Assembly: GCA_012837895.1 (NCBI GenBank)
Contig: DUQH01000141.1
Location: forward strand, 1 to 64,000
Reading direction: 5' to 3'
DNA: 64,000 nucleotides
DNA from: Candidatus Fermentithermobacillaceae bacterium
GTDB taxonomy: Bacteria > Bacillota > Sulfobacillia > Fermentithermobacillales > Fermentithermobacillaceae
Positions within the stretch are counted from its first letter, which is position 1. Each line of letters begins with the position of its first letter. This document shows, piece by piece, positions 1 through 9,689 of the stretch. Below the pieces are notes generated by a model that did no database searches, was not told the origin of the DNA, and was given only the letters and a program-made list of their open reading frames with translations. Position numbers and translations under genes: made by a program.

Positions 1-66
1 GTAGAACAGTACTTCCAGAAGAGAAACAAAAGACTTGGCTTGATTCTTCAGCAGTACCAAAACTGA
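1..66 (+). CDS. C-terminal 21 residues of a gene entering from the left edge
   Basis: An open frame runs in from the window edge and stops at TGA 64-66; the visible end is basic and glutamine-rich (ends QQYQN). Paired 20-bp repeats of insertion-sequence-end type follow within 40 bp, so a transposase C-terminus is a reasonable guess. The fragment is too short to identify, and it could be a chance open frame. Confidence 0.3.
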   Translation, partial: VEQYFQKRNKRLGLILQQYQN

Positions 67-103
67 GAAGTGGCGGAGGACGCCGTCACATCTTAAACAA
101 AGA

Positions 104-159
104 GGGTGACATTTTCACTGTCCAAATGAGTATGCTTGGGGGTGACAAAATCACTGTCC
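104..159. repeat. Pair of 20-bp direct repeats
   Basis: Positions 104-123 and 140-159 share 17 of 20 bases. Both begin GGGTGACA and end CACTGTCC; they differ only in the central A/T tract. They lie 36 bp apart, just after the gene fragment at the left edge. Such repeats resemble terminal binding sites of an IS element, but no second end or target duplication is visible in the window. Confidence 0.5.
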
Positions 160-824
160 GTTGACATAGAATTCATCTGGCCTCCATGGTAGAATTCACC
201 ACAGCCCGTCCTGATTTGTCACACGGCGCCCATGCTCTAATAACCGCCCGTGGCTCGTCACCGTCGGTTTTGATGTCCAGGTCATACATTCATTCATAAA
301 CAAGAAGGATTCAGCATCTTAAGCATCGAATATCAATTAGATGCTACATCCGCATCTCTTTTGGGCAGTAATTTTCCAAGCCTCCCAGCTGGAAGCAAAT
401 GTCCAAACAGAACGCAGGGCGGCGGTGTATCCAAACCTTACGGGGTTTTGAGCTATCAATCGAATACGGTATAAGCAGCACACATCGCAGTACTTAACAG
501 GTCTGACTTACCTAGCTATGAACGTATCTTGCAGGATTCTACCGGGGTCTTGGTTTGCCTGTGGAATCCTACCGCTCCAGCAACTAAAGGTCCACTTGGG
601 TTAGGCGACAATATCGTTAGTTAGAGCCTTTCCGGCACAAAGCTTGCGAAATTGTTCACTTGCCTCAAATACCATGCGGGCCTAACCAAGAACGGCCAAG
701 AGTGGCCCAAGACGCTAGTCGGGAAACTGTTTCAACGTGTTTCAGGTTTCAGCCGTGTTCAAGCGGCAGGCTGGAAAAGGCAAAATCATAAGACAGAAAG
801 GAAAGAGGGGGAAGGCTAGACAAA
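160..824. other. Non-coding region upstream of the peptide transporter operon
   Basis: No convincing gene, RNA or terminator was found in this stretch. The last bases carry a purine-rich ribosome binding site (GAGGGGGAAGG) for the gene at 825. A TTGACA occurs at 161-166, but no -10 box sits at proper spacing. Confidence 0.5.
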
Positions 825-2450
825 ATGCGGAGAAAGGTTGGGATTGTCTTATTACTGGTGCTTGTAATCGCCCTGTTTGTCGGCGGTTGCACGCCCGAAC
901 CCGAAGCGGGTCCGGAGCCCGGTGATGAACGCCAGGTTAGTGGCACCATCACCTACGGCATGACCGGAGACCCGGTGATTTTCAACCCGATTCTGTATAC
1001 CGATAGTCCCTCATCATTCGTGATTAGCAGGGTATACAGCGGGTTGGTAAGAGCTAACGAGAACCTGGAGATGGTCGGAGACATTGCGAAATCGTGGGAA
1101 TTCTCAGAGGATGGACTGGTTTGGACCTTCCATCTCAGGGATGACGTAAGGTTCCACGATGGCGAGCCTCTCACTTCTGAAGACGTGAAGTACACCTATG
1201 AGGCAATACTGCACCCTGACTACACCGGTATCAGGGCCACAAACTTCAAGGCTGTTGATCATATAGAGGCTCCGGATCCCTATACTGTTGTGTTTTACCT
1301 GAAAGAACCGTTTGCTCCTATGCTCACCTACCTGAGTTACGGGATCCTTCCCAAGCATATCTTTGAGCAGACCTCTATCAAAGATATGAAGGAAAACCCG
1401 GCCAACATGGAGCCGATAGGCACCGGTCCATACAAGTTTGTAGAGTGGCAAAGAGGCCAGCACCTCATTCTTGAGGCTAACGAAGATTACTATGGCGAAG
1501 GCCCGTACATTGAACAGGTAATAATCAAGTTCTACCAGGATGAGCAGGTAATGCTCGCAGCCCTGGAGAAGGGTGACATCGACTACATGGGTTCAATCCC
1601 GCCCGATGACATCGACAGGGTGAAGAGCGAACACTCAGACCGGCTGGAGTTTGTGGAATTCCCGACCAATGGTTACACCTACATAGGCCTCAAGCAGACC
1701 CACCCGATCCTCTCGGATGTGAATGTGAGAAAGGCCCTTATGTATGGGTTGAACAGGCAGGGAATTGTTGATGACATCCTTCAGGGATACGGTACTGTGA
1801 TGAATTCAAACATTGCTCCGGTATCCTGGGCATACGCCGAAGGCGAGCTGGAGACATACGGTTATAACCCTGAAAAGGCCAAGCAGCTTCTTGAAGAGGC
1901 CGGCTGGGTAGAAGGTCCCGACGGAATCCGCGTCAAGGACGGCCAGCGGCTGAGCTTCACATTGCTAACCGACTCAGGCTCCAAGATGTACGAATCAATT
2001 ATCATGATCGCCCAGGAAGACTGGGAGAACATCGGAGTCGAAATGAAGCCCGAGTTCCTGGAATGGTCAGTGCTGTGCTCTCAATACCTGGATGTAGCGC
2101 AGTTTGAGGCTTACATGCTTGGTTGGAGCCTCGGCCTCGATCCCGACTTCTACATCTTCTTCCATTCCGATTCTGGAGTAGATGAGGAAGGCAACCTGGT
2201 CGGATTCAACGACGTTGAGTTTTCTAACCCTGAACTCGATGAGTTGCTTGAAAGAGGACGCAGGGAGATGGACCAGGAAGAGAGGAGAAAGATATACTGG
2301 GAAGCCCAGAAGATAGTCAACGACCAGCTTCCGTATGTATTCCTCTACACAAGGAACAACGTTGCGGCTATGGATAAGAAGGTCAAGGGTGTCATTTGGT
2401 CTACCCTGGGCCCAGTGTTCCCCGAGCTGTGGTACATCGAAGAGAACTAA
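825..2450 (+). CDS. Peptide ABC transporter substrate-binding lipoprotein (family 5)
   Basis: This 541-residue exported protein captures peptides, or possibly another small solute, for the permease encoded next door. Residues 1-22 form a lipoprotein signal peptide with a lipobox ending GGC, so it should be lipid-anchored outside the membrane. The body has the family-5 layout (SBP_bac_5), including a tract near residue 70 beginning LVRANENLEM, a TGPYKFVEW motif, and a C-terminal region ending in the typical LPYVFLYTRNNVAAM stretch. Length is normal for the family. The ATG at 825 follows a GAGGGGGAAGG ribosome site. It heads an operon with two permeases and two ATPases (2522-8555). The exact substrate (dipeptide, oligopeptide or nickel) cannot be read from sequence alone. 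Confidence 0.93.
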   Translation: MRRKVGIVLLLVLVIALFVGGCTPEPEAGPEPGDERQVSGTITYGMTGDPVIFNPILYTDSPSSFVISRVYSGLVRANENLEMVGDIAKSWEFSEDGLVWTFHLRDDVRFHDGEPLTSEDVKYTYEAILHPDYTGIRATNFKAVDHIEAPDPYTVVFYLKEPFAPMLTYLSYGILPKHIFEQTSIKDMKENPANMEPIGTGPYKFVEWQRGQHLILEANEDYYGEGPYIEQVIIKFYQDEQVMLAALEKGDIDYMGSIPPDDIDRVKSEHSDRLEFVEFPTNGYTYIGLKQTHPILSDVNVRKALMYGLNRQGIVDDILQGYGTVMNSNIAPVSWAYAEGELETYGYNPEKAKQLLEEAGWVEGPDGIRVKDGQRLSFTLLTDSGSKMYESIIMIAQEDWENIGVEMKPEFLEWSVLCSQYLDVAQFEAYMLGWSLGLDPDFYIFFHSDSGVDEEGNLVGFNDVEFSNPELDELLERGRREMDQEERRKIYWEAQKIVNDQLPYVFLYTRNNVAAMDKKVKGVIWSTLGPVFPELWYIEEN

Positions 2451-2472
2451 CCGTCTGAGGCTGAAAGCAACG

Positions 2473-2500
2473 GGTTGGGTGGGGATTTCCCCACCCAACC
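2473..2500 (+). promoter_or_regulatory. Perfect 12-bp intergenic hairpin between binding-protein and permease genes
   Basis: GGTTGGGTGGGG (2473-2484), a four-base loop ATTT, then the exact complement at 2489-2500. No T-run follows, so it is not a standard intrinsic terminator. A strong stem here probably protects the 3' end of the abundant binding-protein message or dampens readthrough into the permease genes. That role is an inference. Confidence 0.7.
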
Positions 2501-2521
2501 GTGCCAGAGGAGAGGTAGCAA

Positions 2522-3493
2522 GTGCTCAACTATGTCATTCGCAGGCTGCTACAGATAATTCCGCTACTGATCGGAATTTCCATAATCAACTTCACGATTA
2601 TGCATCTTGCTCCGGGCGATCCTGTGCTTCTCTTGACAGAACGCAATGCGCCGCCGGAAGAAGTTGCAAGGATCAGGGCTTTGTACGGGCTTGACGACCC
2701 CATTTACGTGCAGTACTTCCGTTGGCTAAAACAGATACTCAAGGGGGACTTTGGCCGTTCGTTCGTTGACGGTAGGCCTGTCGTGGATCATATCATGGAC
2801 AGGCTGCCTTACACTTTGTACTTGAACTTCGTTGTTATGATAATTATCTATGCGTTAGCTATACCTATAGGTAACATTTCAGCCCTCAGGCAGTATTCTT
2901 TGTTCGACCACGTGGTAACGTTTTTCGCTTTTCTTGGGCAGGCGTTGCCCAGCTTCTGGTTTGCCCTGCTGCTTATATATGCTGTGGGAATAAAGTCTGA
3001 CTGGTTGCCGATTACAGGTGTGGCAACTATAGGTGTGAGTTTGAAAAGACATGGTCTGTGGACGGTTCTCGTGGACAGGGCAAAGCACCTGATTCTGCCG
3101 GTTACTGTGGTCTCTTTAGGAAGTATGGCGGGGATTACCCGGTACATGAGGTCGAGCATGTTGGAAGTCATCAGACAAGATTATATCCGTACTGCCAGGG
3201 CAAAGGGCCTGCCTGAAAAGGTGGTTATCCGCAAACACGCTCTAAGAAACGCCCTGTTGCCTATAGTCACCCTTGTTGGGATGGAGCTGCCTATCCTATT
3301 CAGCGGTTCTGTAATCATTGAAACGATTTTCTCCTGGCCGGGATTGGGGCTTCTTTCCATACGGGCTGTGTTTCAAAGGGATTACCAGATAGTGATGGCG
3401 CTCAATATGATAGGAGCGCTCCTTATGGTTGCAGGCAATTTCCTTTCAGATATCCTTTATGTGCTTGTTGATCCCAGAATCAAGTATTCGTAG
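2522..3493 (+). CDS. dppB: Peptide ABC transporter permease, DppB/OppB type
   Basis: This 323-residue inner-membrane permease forms half of the translocation channel. It starts with the conserved ML-YVIRRLLQIIPLLIG segment of DppB-type proteins, has about six membrane helices, and carries the ATPase-docking loop near residues 215-240 (RTARAKGLPE followed by HALRNALLP). GTG at 2522 is chosen because AGAGGAGAGG lies just upstream and the downstream sequence matches the family N-terminus. It follows the binding protein across a 12-bp hairpin and is followed after 15 bases by its partner permease. Confidence 0.95.
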   Translation: MLNYVIRRLLQIIPLLIGISIINFTIMHLAPGDPVLLLTERNAPPEEVARIRALYGLDDPIYVQYFRWLKQILKGDFGRSFVDGRPVVDHIMDRLPYTLYLNFVVMIIIYALAIPIGNISALRQYSLFDHVVTFFAFLGQALPSFWFALLLIYAVGIKSDWLPITGVATIGVSLKRHGLWTVLVDRAKHLILPVTVVSLGSMAGITRYMRSSMLEVIRQDYIRTARAKGLPEKVVIRKHALRNALLPIVTLVGMELPILFSGSVIIETIFSWPGLGLLSIRAVFQRDYQIVMALNMIGALLMVAGNFLSDILYVLVDPRIKYS

Positions 3494-3508
3494 AAGCGGT
3501 GATTATTC

Positions 3509-4423
3509 ATGGCAGCTGTAAGTAATCAAGCTCCTGGGCAATTGGACCAGAACTTCGGGGGAGATGCACTGACGCTCAAACCTGAAAGCTATATGAGCAT
3601 GGTCTGGCGACGGTTCAGACGCCATAAACTTGCAATGGCAGGTTTGTGCTTTTTGCTCTTAATGTATCTGGTAGCTGTGTTCGCACCGTACATAGCTACC
3701 CAGTCTTACAGGCATACTGATCCCCCCAACAGGCTGCAGGCACCTTCCCAAGAACATTGGATGGGAACGGATAACATCGGAAGAGACCTTTTCAGCCGGG
3801 TGATATGGGGAAGCCGGATAAGCTTATCGGTTGGATTTGTGGCAGCAGGTGTAGCAGTGTTGCTAGGTACAGTGATCGGGGCGTTGGCAGGGTATTTCGG
3901 AGGAGCAATTGACAATATCCTCATGCGGTTCACTGAGATCGTCATGTCGTTCCCGACTTTCTTCTTGCTGATAACAATAGTGTCTATCGTAGAGAGAAGT
4001 ATTTTCAACATAATGCTGGTAATCGGACTGACCTCGTGGCCCGGGCTTGCAAGGATGGTCAGAGGCCAGTTTCTGTCCTTGCGTGAGCAGGAATTCGTGC
4101 TGGCGGCGCGGGCGCTCGGCGCAAGCAACGCCAGGATAATCTTCAGGCACATCCTTCCAAATGCTATGGCGCCTGTCATAGTGTCAGCCACGTTACGAAT
4201 CGGTGGAGCTATCCTCACAGAATCGGGCCTGAGTTTCTTGGGGCTTGGTGTACAAGAACCGTTCCCAAGCTGGGGCAACATTATCAACACAGGCCGTACA
4301 TTCTTGCGTCAAGCTCCATGGATCACTGCTTTCCCCGGGATATTCATATTTCTCACTGTGCTTTCATTTAACTACGTGGGTGACGGTTTGAGAGACGCCC
4401 TTGATCCGAGGCTCAAAGACTAA
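3509..4423 (+). CDS. dppC: Peptide ABC transporter permease, DppC/OppC type
   Basis: This 304-residue second permease of the peptide importer has an N-terminal cytoplasmic stretch with FRRHKLAMAGL, a DppC hallmark. A GTDNIGRDLFSRVIWG motif follows the first membrane helix, and the EAA-type docking loop ends in HILPNAMAPVIV. It ends with the conserved DGLRDALDPRLKD tail. The start ATG at 3509 lies 15 bases after the dppB stop. The gene after it starts one base beyond its stop codon, so translation is probably coupled. Confidence 0.95.
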   Translation: MAAVSNQAPGQLDQNFGGDALTLKPESYMSMVWRRFRRHKLAMAGLCFLLLMYLVAVFAPYIATQSYRHTDPPNRLQAPSQEHWMGTDNIGRDLFSRVIWGSRISLSVGFVAAGVAVLLGTVIGALAGYFGGAIDNILMRFTEIVMSFPTFFLLITIVSIVERSIFNIMLVIGLTSWPGLARMVRGQFLSLREQEFVLAARALGASNARIIFRHILPNAMAPVIVSATLRIGGAILTESGLSFLGLGVQEPFPSWGNIINTGRTFLRQAPWITAFPGIFIFLTVLSFNYVGDGLRDALDPRLKD

Positions 4424-4424
4424 A

Positions 4425-6263
4425 ATGTTAGCTAACCGGCTGAAGGCTTCCAAGAAATGCTTGCAGAGGCCCGGGGGATACAGGGTTGCTTGTTTCCGGA
4501 TCACGCTTGTTACCCTGTGCCTCGTTTACGGCATTTTATCTGCTTCAGCCTGCGGTTCAGGCACTGCTTATGCAGCGAGCCAGAGTCTCGTCCTCCACTC
4601 CAACCTCCCGCCATGGCCGGAAGAGTTTGGCGAGCCACAGACTATTACCAGGGCAGCCCGGTGGCCAGGGTACAAAGGAGTTATAGGGCCTGATTCAACC
4701 ATCTGGTGCATTACCCTTAGTACGCCGGACTTGCCTGGCAAAAGCCACGGAGCCTTTGTGCTTACCCGTATTGACAAAGACATGACTGTGCTGGCTGCCA
4801 TGGAGATCCAACCAGTGCAAGGAGATGTAGTAAGCTTCGATGTAGCTGTCCTGGATGATTGCGCACTCCTTTTCTGGGCGGAGAAACGTGGCGATGATTA
4901 TTGCATCCTGCTGAAGCAGATCCGGTTCCAACCTCAGCAGCCGGAATCGCCCGCTTTGTCCGGTACATGGACATTTTCGGCGGTCGCCAGTTCGGTCCAG
5001 GATGTTGCCGTGACTGTCTCAGGCGGCCAGGTTTTCTTCGGATGGGTTGACCAAGAGGAAGGGAGGCCAGGCGCGTTTATCACACATGTGGAGGAGGGCG
5101 TTTTCACAGGGGATTTGGGAGGAGAGCCGGCTGATCCAGAAAGCCTTGCTAACAGCGCGCTGTCAAACTTGCCAAAGGTCAGGATATCTGACCCGGATAC
5201 CTCGGTGACCTCAATTAGTCTTGCTCCTGCTCCCGACGGGGTGTGGGCTGCATGGGTCCAATCCGGCCAGATTTTGAACAGGATAATGCTCAGTCCGTAC
5301 TTAGATGGGCAACTCAAACCCGCTATTCAGCTTATGCAGACCGGCGCCACTGGTCTTCAGGGCATAAGGCCTCTCATCACAGGTGACGGCCTTTGCCATT
5401 CGGTTTTCACCAGGGGCAGGATACACCAGGGAACCGTAAGGCGTCCGACTGTAGTATATGGCGTCCTTGACAGCGATGGTAACTGGCTGATGGAACCTGT
5501 AAACATCACACAGGGGGAAGGGGAAGCATCAGCGCCTTCTGCTGTTCTGGCTAACGGCAGTATTGCCATAGCATGGTCTGACAACCGCAGTGGCAAGTTC
5601 CAGATACATCATGCTCTAGCCAAGCTTGCTGATGCAACAGTGCAAGACCCGCAAGTGACGCTCCTGTCTTACGGGGCGGCCACTCTTTCAACCAAGGAAT
5701 GCTTTTTCCCGGAGATGCTCGTGTTTGATGACGGTACCAGGGCGGTATTGTATGAGGTATACCTTGCTGAAGGGGATATGCTGGTACAAGGGGTTTCAAG
5801 CCTTAATCCTGTAGAGCCGGGATGGGCGTACTACCTTGGCTTGGACTTTGAGCGGCCATTGCAGGACGGGCTGTTCAAACTTGTTACAGCCTTGAGTGCA
5901 TCCTTGCTGTTTACTCTGCTGGCACTCCCGAGCTTGGCTGTGGGAGTAGGGCTTACATTGGTTTCAGACAAACTCAACATATTCTCTGCAACAACTGCTG
6001 GAGCCAACTTAAGATCCCTGTTTCTTTTTGGCGTGGTGTTCCTTATGAAGAAGCCGGGTGCATGGTATTACTCTTACGCTCCAGTGCTTCCCCATGGATT
6101 GAGCTGGCTGTCCTTCTGGCTTGCTTCACTTGCTGTGATATGCCTGGATATCCATTCTGTATCTCACAAAAAGGATATCTTGTCCTCTGTCCTGTCAGGG
6201 GCATTGTATATATTTTTTGACAACCTGTTTTGCACTGTAGTGAAAGGAGTGGGCTTGGTTTGA
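4425..6263 (+). CDS. Exported protein of unknown function with propeller-like repeats and C-terminal membrane segments
   Basis: This 612-residue protein sits inside the peptide transporter operon, between permease and ATPase genes. Residues about 20-50 form a signal or anchor segment ending near a cysteine and AYAAS. The large middle part reads like sialidase-type beta-propeller blades, for example IAWSDNRSGKFQIHHAL near residue 385 and VFFGWVDQEEGRPGAFI near 205. The last 130 residues hold three hydrophobic segments, so the C-terminus is membrane-embedded. ATG at 4425 is preferred to an upstream TTG because it begins one base after the dppC stop. The family is not recognised. Its position suggests an accessory to peptide capture or a substrate-sensing surface protein, which is inference only. 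Confidence 0.75.
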   Translation: MLANRLKASKKCLQRPGGYRVACFRITLVTLCLVYGILSASACGSGTAYAASQSLVLHSNLPPWPEEFGEPQTITRAARWPGYKGVIGPDSTIWCITLSTPDLPGKSHGAFVLTRIDKDMTVLAAMEIQPVQGDVVSFDVAVLDDCALLFWAEKRGDDYCILLKQIRFQPQQPESPALSGTWTFSAVASSVQDVAVTVSGGQVFFGWVDQEEGRPGAFITHVEEGVFTGDLGGEPADPESLANSALSNLPKVRISDPDTSVTSISLAPAPDGVWAAWVQSGQILNRIMLSPYLDGQLKPAIQLMQTGATGLQGIRPLITGDGLCHSVFTRGRIHQGTVRRPTVVYGVLDSDGNWLMEPVNITQGEGEASAPSAVLANGSIAIAWSDNRSGKFQIHHALAKLADATVQDPQVTLLSYGAATLSTKECFFPEMLVFDDGTRAVLYEVYLAEGDMLVQGVSSLNPVEPGWAYYLGLDFERPLQDGLFKLVTALSASLLFTLLALPSLAVGVGLTLVSDKLNIFSATTAGANLRSLFLFGVVFLMKKPGAWYYSYAPVLPHGLSWLSFWLASLAVICLDIHSVSHKKDILSSVLSGALYIFFDNLFCTVVKGVGLV

Positions 6264-6478
6264 GAAGGCCCGGTTCCCGATGGTCCGTGTTTGCGTTTGC
6301 ACTGACGGGCCTAATCTTGACTGCGGCCTTTATAGCTATTGCCAGAAAAGGAATACCATTTGAATCTGAAGTAGAATTACACAGCCGGTTCTCATCTGCA
6401 GTAAAGGTTTTGTTCTTGGTCTGTATCGTCTTGCTAGGTGTGTTTCAGAACCGTGTTACACAAAAGAGAGACCGGTAA
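6260..6478 (+). CDS. Small two-helix membrane protein in the peptide transporter operon
   Basis: This 72-residue protein has two hydrophobic segments (about residues 7-25 and 45-62) and basic ends. TTG at 6260 is chosen because AAAGGAG lies ten bases upstream and the start overlaps the preceding stop by four bases (TTGA), which indicates coupled translation. The function is unknown. With the preceding gene it forms an unusual insertion between the permease and ATPase genes of the importer. Confidence 0.7.
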   Translation: MRRPGSRWSVFAFALTGLILTAAFIAIARKGIPFESEVELHSRFSSAVKVLFLVCIVLLGVFQNRVTQKRDR

Positions 6479-6490
6479 GGGGGCACGCAT

Positions 6491-7531
6491 ATGGATATGG
6501 AGCAAAATGTAAATCAAGACAGCCGGTATCTCCTTGATATCAGGGGTCTAAAGACCACGTTCTATACATCAGACGGAGTGGTCCCGGCAGTAGACGGTGT
6601 ATCCTTTGGGATAAGACCCGGGGAGACAGTCGGGGTCGTTGGTGAGTCAGGATGTGGAAAGAGCGTAACCGCACTTTCGGTAATGGGCTTGATCCCTGAC
6701 CCACCTGGAAAGATTGAGGCCGGGCAGATCCTGTTTGAAGGAGAGGATCTGCTAGCCATGTCCAATGAAGAGATCCGGAGTATCAGGGGTAACAAAATCT
6801 CCATGATATTTCAGGAACCTATGACCAGTTTGAACCCTGTGTACACTATAGGCGACCAGATCGGGGAAGTGCTCGAATTCCACAGGAACTACACCAAAGA
6901 ACAAGCTTTGGAAAGGACGATCTCTCTCTTAACTTCTGTGGGGATTCCGGAACCGGAAAAAAGAACGAAGCAGTATCCCCATGAGCTTTCAGGCGGGATG
7001 CGCCAGAGGGCTATGATTGCCATGGCGCTTGCATGTGATCCGCAACTGTTGATTGCCGACGAGCCCACCACGGCACTTGATGTTACCATCCAAGCTCAGA
7101 TCCTTGAAGTGATGCGGGATGTACGCGACAGGTTCGGCACTGCCATTATGCTCATTACCCACGACCTCGGTGTGGTTGCAGAAATGGCCGAGAGGGTTGT
7201 TGTGATGTACCTAGGGCGGGTTGTGGAGGAAGCTCCGGTGCGTGAGATCTTCTACAATCCTATGCATCCATACACCCATGCCTTGCTAAGGTCAATACCG
7301 AGGTTAGGCCAAAAGACACGCAGGCTCCATGTTATACCCGGGGTAGTTCCTAACCCCATGTTCATGCCTGAAGGGTGCAGGTTCCATGCCCGTTGTAGTT
7401 TTGCTACAGACAAGTGCCGCAAAGAGGAACCGGACATCAAAGAGGCTGAGCCAGGGCACAAGGTGCGGTGCTTCTACCCCCTGGTTGATGGTAGTCCCGG
7501 TCAAGTGGAAGAGGTGAATAACGTTGGATAA
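6491..7531 (+). CDS. dppD: Peptide ABC transporter ATPase, DppD/OppD type
   Basis: This 346-residue cytoplasmic ATPase powers the peptide importer. Visible motifs are Walker A GESGCGKS near residue 51, Q-loop [10 protein letters not shown], signature LSGGMRQR near 166, and Walker [13 protein letters not shown] near 183, followed by the switch His in ITHDLGVV. The C-terminal oligopeptide-transport domain carries several cysteines ([15 protein letters not shown] and a later RCF), as in DppD/OppD proteins that can hold a metal cluster. The start overlaps nothing upstream. Its end overlaps the next ATPase by eight bases. Confidence 0.95.
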   Translation: MDMEQNVNQDSRYLLDIRGLKTTFYTSDGVVPAVDGVSFGIRPGETVGVVGESGCGKSVTALSVMGLIPDPPGKIEAGQILFEGEDLLAMSNEEIRSIRGNKISMIFQEPMTSLNPVYTIGDQIGEVLEFHRNYTKEQALERTISLLTSVGIPEPEKRTKQYPHELSGGMRQRAMIAMALACDPQLLIADEPTTALDVTIQAQILEVMRDVRDRFGTAIMLITHDLGVVAEMAERVVVMYLGRVVEEAPVREIFYNPMHPYTHALLRSIPRLGQKTRRLHVIPGVVPNPMFMPEGCRFHARCSFATDKCRKEEPDIKEAEPGHKVRCFYPLVDGSPGQVEEVNNVG

Positions 7532-8555
7532 GACTTGGAACAACTCTTTGAATCATGCTTCAACTAACAACGGGCTTGATACCGGCAACGACGATGTCTT
7601 GCTGGAAGTCAGGAATCTCAAGAAGTACTTCCCCTTGAGGGGAGGCGTATTTTCCAGGGTCCAAGGATGGATCAAAGCAGTAGACGACGTTTCATTTGAT
7701 GTATACCGCGGCGAAACCCTTGGCCTTGTGGGAGAAAGTGGCTGTGGTAAGACCACTACAGGCAAGTGCATATTGAGGCTGGAGCAACCTACTTCAGGCT
7801 CTGTGCTCTTTGAAGGCAAGGACGTCCTCAGTATGACTTCAGAAGAACTTAGGACACTGCGCAGGGAAATGCAGATTATCTTCCAGGACCCGTACGGCTC
7901 CCTGAATCCGAGGATGACGGTAGGCGATATAGTCGGGGAAGCGTTCGTTATTCACGGCACTGCTTCAGGACATGAAAGAGCCCGGAGAGTGGAAGAACTC
8001 CTGAAGGTAGTAGGACTGAGCCCGTACCATGCCAGACGGTATCCTCATGAGTTCTCCGGGGGACAGCGGCAGCGGATAGGAATCGCGAGGGCACTGGCCT
8101 TAAGGCCCAAGCTAATCATTTGCGACGAGCCTGTTTCAGCCCTGGACGTGTCAATCCAATCCCAGATTCTCAACTTGCTCAATGAGCTCCAGGATGACTT
8201 CCAGCTCACATATATCTTCATAGCGCATGATTTGAGCGTGGTGCAGCATATTTCTGACCGTGTAGGAGTCATGTACCTGGGCAGGCTTGTGGAACTTACA
8301 GACAGCGAGACCCTGTACTCGTCGCCAAAGCATCCGTATACCCAGGCCTTGCTTTCAGCAATCCCGGTACCCGATCCGGACCATAAGAAAAAACGGATAG
8401 TACTGGAGGGCGATGTTCCCAGCTCTCTTGAGCCGCCGTCTGGATGCAGTTTCCATACAAGATGCTCATATTGCCAAGACATATGCCGGGAAGTGAGGCC
8501 GGAGTGGAGGGAAATCGAAGAAGGCCATTTTATCGCGTGCCATCTGGCTGAGTGA
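7524..8555 (+). CDS. dppF: Peptide ABC transporter ATPase, DppF/OppF type
   Basis: This 343-residue partner ATPase has Walker [10 protein letters not shown]-loop [12 protein letters not shown], signature FSGGQRQR, Walker [12 protein letters not shown] and switch His in AHDLSVV. The C-terminal domain has the paired-cysteine tail [15 protein letters not shown]. The TTG at 7524 overlaps dppD by eight bases, so the two ATPases are translationally coupled and close the operon. A long N-terminal extension (about 25 residues) precedes the ABC domain. Confidence 0.95.
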   Translation: MDKTWNNSLNHASTNNGLDTGNDDVLLEVRNLKKYFPLRGGVFSRVQGWIKAVDDVSFDVYRGETLGLVGESGCGKTTTGKCILRLEQPTSGSVLFEGKDVLSMTSEELRTLRREMQIIFQDPYGSLNPRMTVGDIVGEAFVIHGTASGHERARRVEELLKVVGLSPYHARRYPHEFSGGQRQRIGIARALALRPKLIICDEPVSALDVSIQSQILNLLNELQDDFQLTYIFIAHDLSVVQHISDRVGVMYLGRLVELTDSETLYSSPKHPYTQALLSAIPVPDPDHKKKRIVLEGDVPSSLEPPSGCSFHTRCSYCQDICREVRPEWREIEEGHFIACHLAE

Positions 8556-8749
8556 CATATCCTTCCTTGACTGGGCATCATGATTTACTGTGATTGTTAG
8601 TTGGTGCAAGACGTCATATAACGATTCTAGAAGCACGGGGCAGTCAAGCAATGGCTAGGGAAACCGGCGGTCTTTCATGCTGGTTGCAACAGCCGGTTAA
8701 CTCAGGGCTCAACTCCGGTCAACCAAGGGCCGGATACAAGGAGGTTCCA

Positions 8750-9496
8750 ATGTCCCGCCGTCATTATCTCACTTTGATATTGATCTTTGTTGGAGTGGTA
8801 ATTGCAGGATACTTATTCGGCAGGATGGTACTCCCCCGCATCATCCTGCGTATTTTGGATTACGAGTTTGAACCTCCGGGCACTTCATGCACCGGTTTGA
8901 GCCTTACTTGTGCAAACTTCAACCCGTCCAGGTGGTTTACAGGAGCTTCGCGAAAGGGAAGTAGTGATGTAAGCCTTGGAAACAAGCTGGAAGTCCTCCG
9001 GCCGGGCACATTTGATCAATTCCCGGGCCCCGGGGCAACCTCTGAAGTCAACGTGGGTACTAAACCTGGGGATTTGGAAGATGATGAAACGACAGAACTG
9101 GAAACAGGCGCTCTTGATGATATCTGGATTGAGGTAAGTGTCACAGAGCAGCTAGTCAGGATCATGGACGGAGACAAGGTCATCAAAGAGATGATTGCAT
9201 CCACAGGCAAGGAAGGGCACGAAACGCCCCTTGGCACTTTCGAGATCCAGAACCGGGGCACCTGGTTTTTCAACGAGAAATATCAACAGGGGGCTAAGTA
9301 CTGGGTTTCATTTAGGGACTGGGGGCTTTACTTATTCCATTCGGTAGCCATGGACAAAGACGGGAATGTGATACAGGAAGAAGCGGAGAAACTCGGCCAG
9401 CCAGCGTCTCATGGATGCGTGCGTCTTGCCATAGAAGATGCCAAGTGGATATATGACAATATACCTGAAAAAACCAAAGTAGTCATACGTAAATGA
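8750..9496 (+). CDS. L,D-transpeptidase (YkuD domain), membrane-anchored
   Basis: This 248-residue protein probably cross-links peptidoglycan or modifies it outside the membrane. One N-terminal membrane helix (residues about 6-28) is followed by a linker and a YkuD domain from about residue 130 to the end. The active-site motif SHGCVRL places the nucleophile at Cys223. The family pattern STGKEGHETPLGTFEI is also present. ATG at 8750 is preferred to upstream starts because a textbook AAGGAGG lies seven bases before it. It stands alone after the peptide operon. Confidence 0.92.
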   Translation: MSRRHYLTLILIFVGVVIAGYLFGRMVLPRIILRILDYEFEPPGTSCTGLSLTCANFNPSRWFTGASRKGSSDVSLGNKLEVLRPGTFDQFPGPGATSEVNVGTKPGDLEDDETTELETGALDDIWIEVSVTEQLVRIMDGDKVIKEMIASTGKEGHETPLGTFEIQNRGTWFFNEKYQQGAKYWVSFRDWGLYLFHSVAMDKDGNVIQEEAEKLGQPASHGCVRLAIEDAKWIYDNIPEKTKVVIRK

Positions 9497-9590
9497 GCCC
9501 GGCCCTCATCTGTGATTGCCTCATCCGTCCTTCAATTAAGATCCTTTAAGCTCCAGCAACTGATTGGGCAGATTGAGAAATGTGTGTCAG

Positions 9591-9619
9591 TTGACATTTA
9601 TCTGTTATTATGTTTATGT
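9591..9619 (+). promoter_or_regulatory. Probable sigma-A promoter for the DegV gene
   Basis: A perfect -35 TTGACA (9591-9596) is followed after 17 bases by a weaker -10 TTATGT (9614-9619). It lies about 70 bases before the DegV start, in an A/T-rich gap. Confidence 0.5.
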
Positions 9620-9689
9620 AAGGCGTAATTGCTGTCGAAAAACCTGATCCCCTTGTGCAGCAAATCAACGTAGCAAGGAGCGTGGAACT

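Noticed and set aside
161-195. Sigma-A promoter beginning TTGACA
   Set aside because: The nearest TAGAAT-like box is 23 bases away, too far for a normal promoter.
3706-4290. 194-codon minus-strand open frame
   Set aside because: It lies wholly opposite dppC, a certain gene, and its translation resembles no protein.
8045-8581. 178-codon minus-strand open frame
   Set aside because: It mirrors the 3' part of dppF and has no ribosome site or family features.
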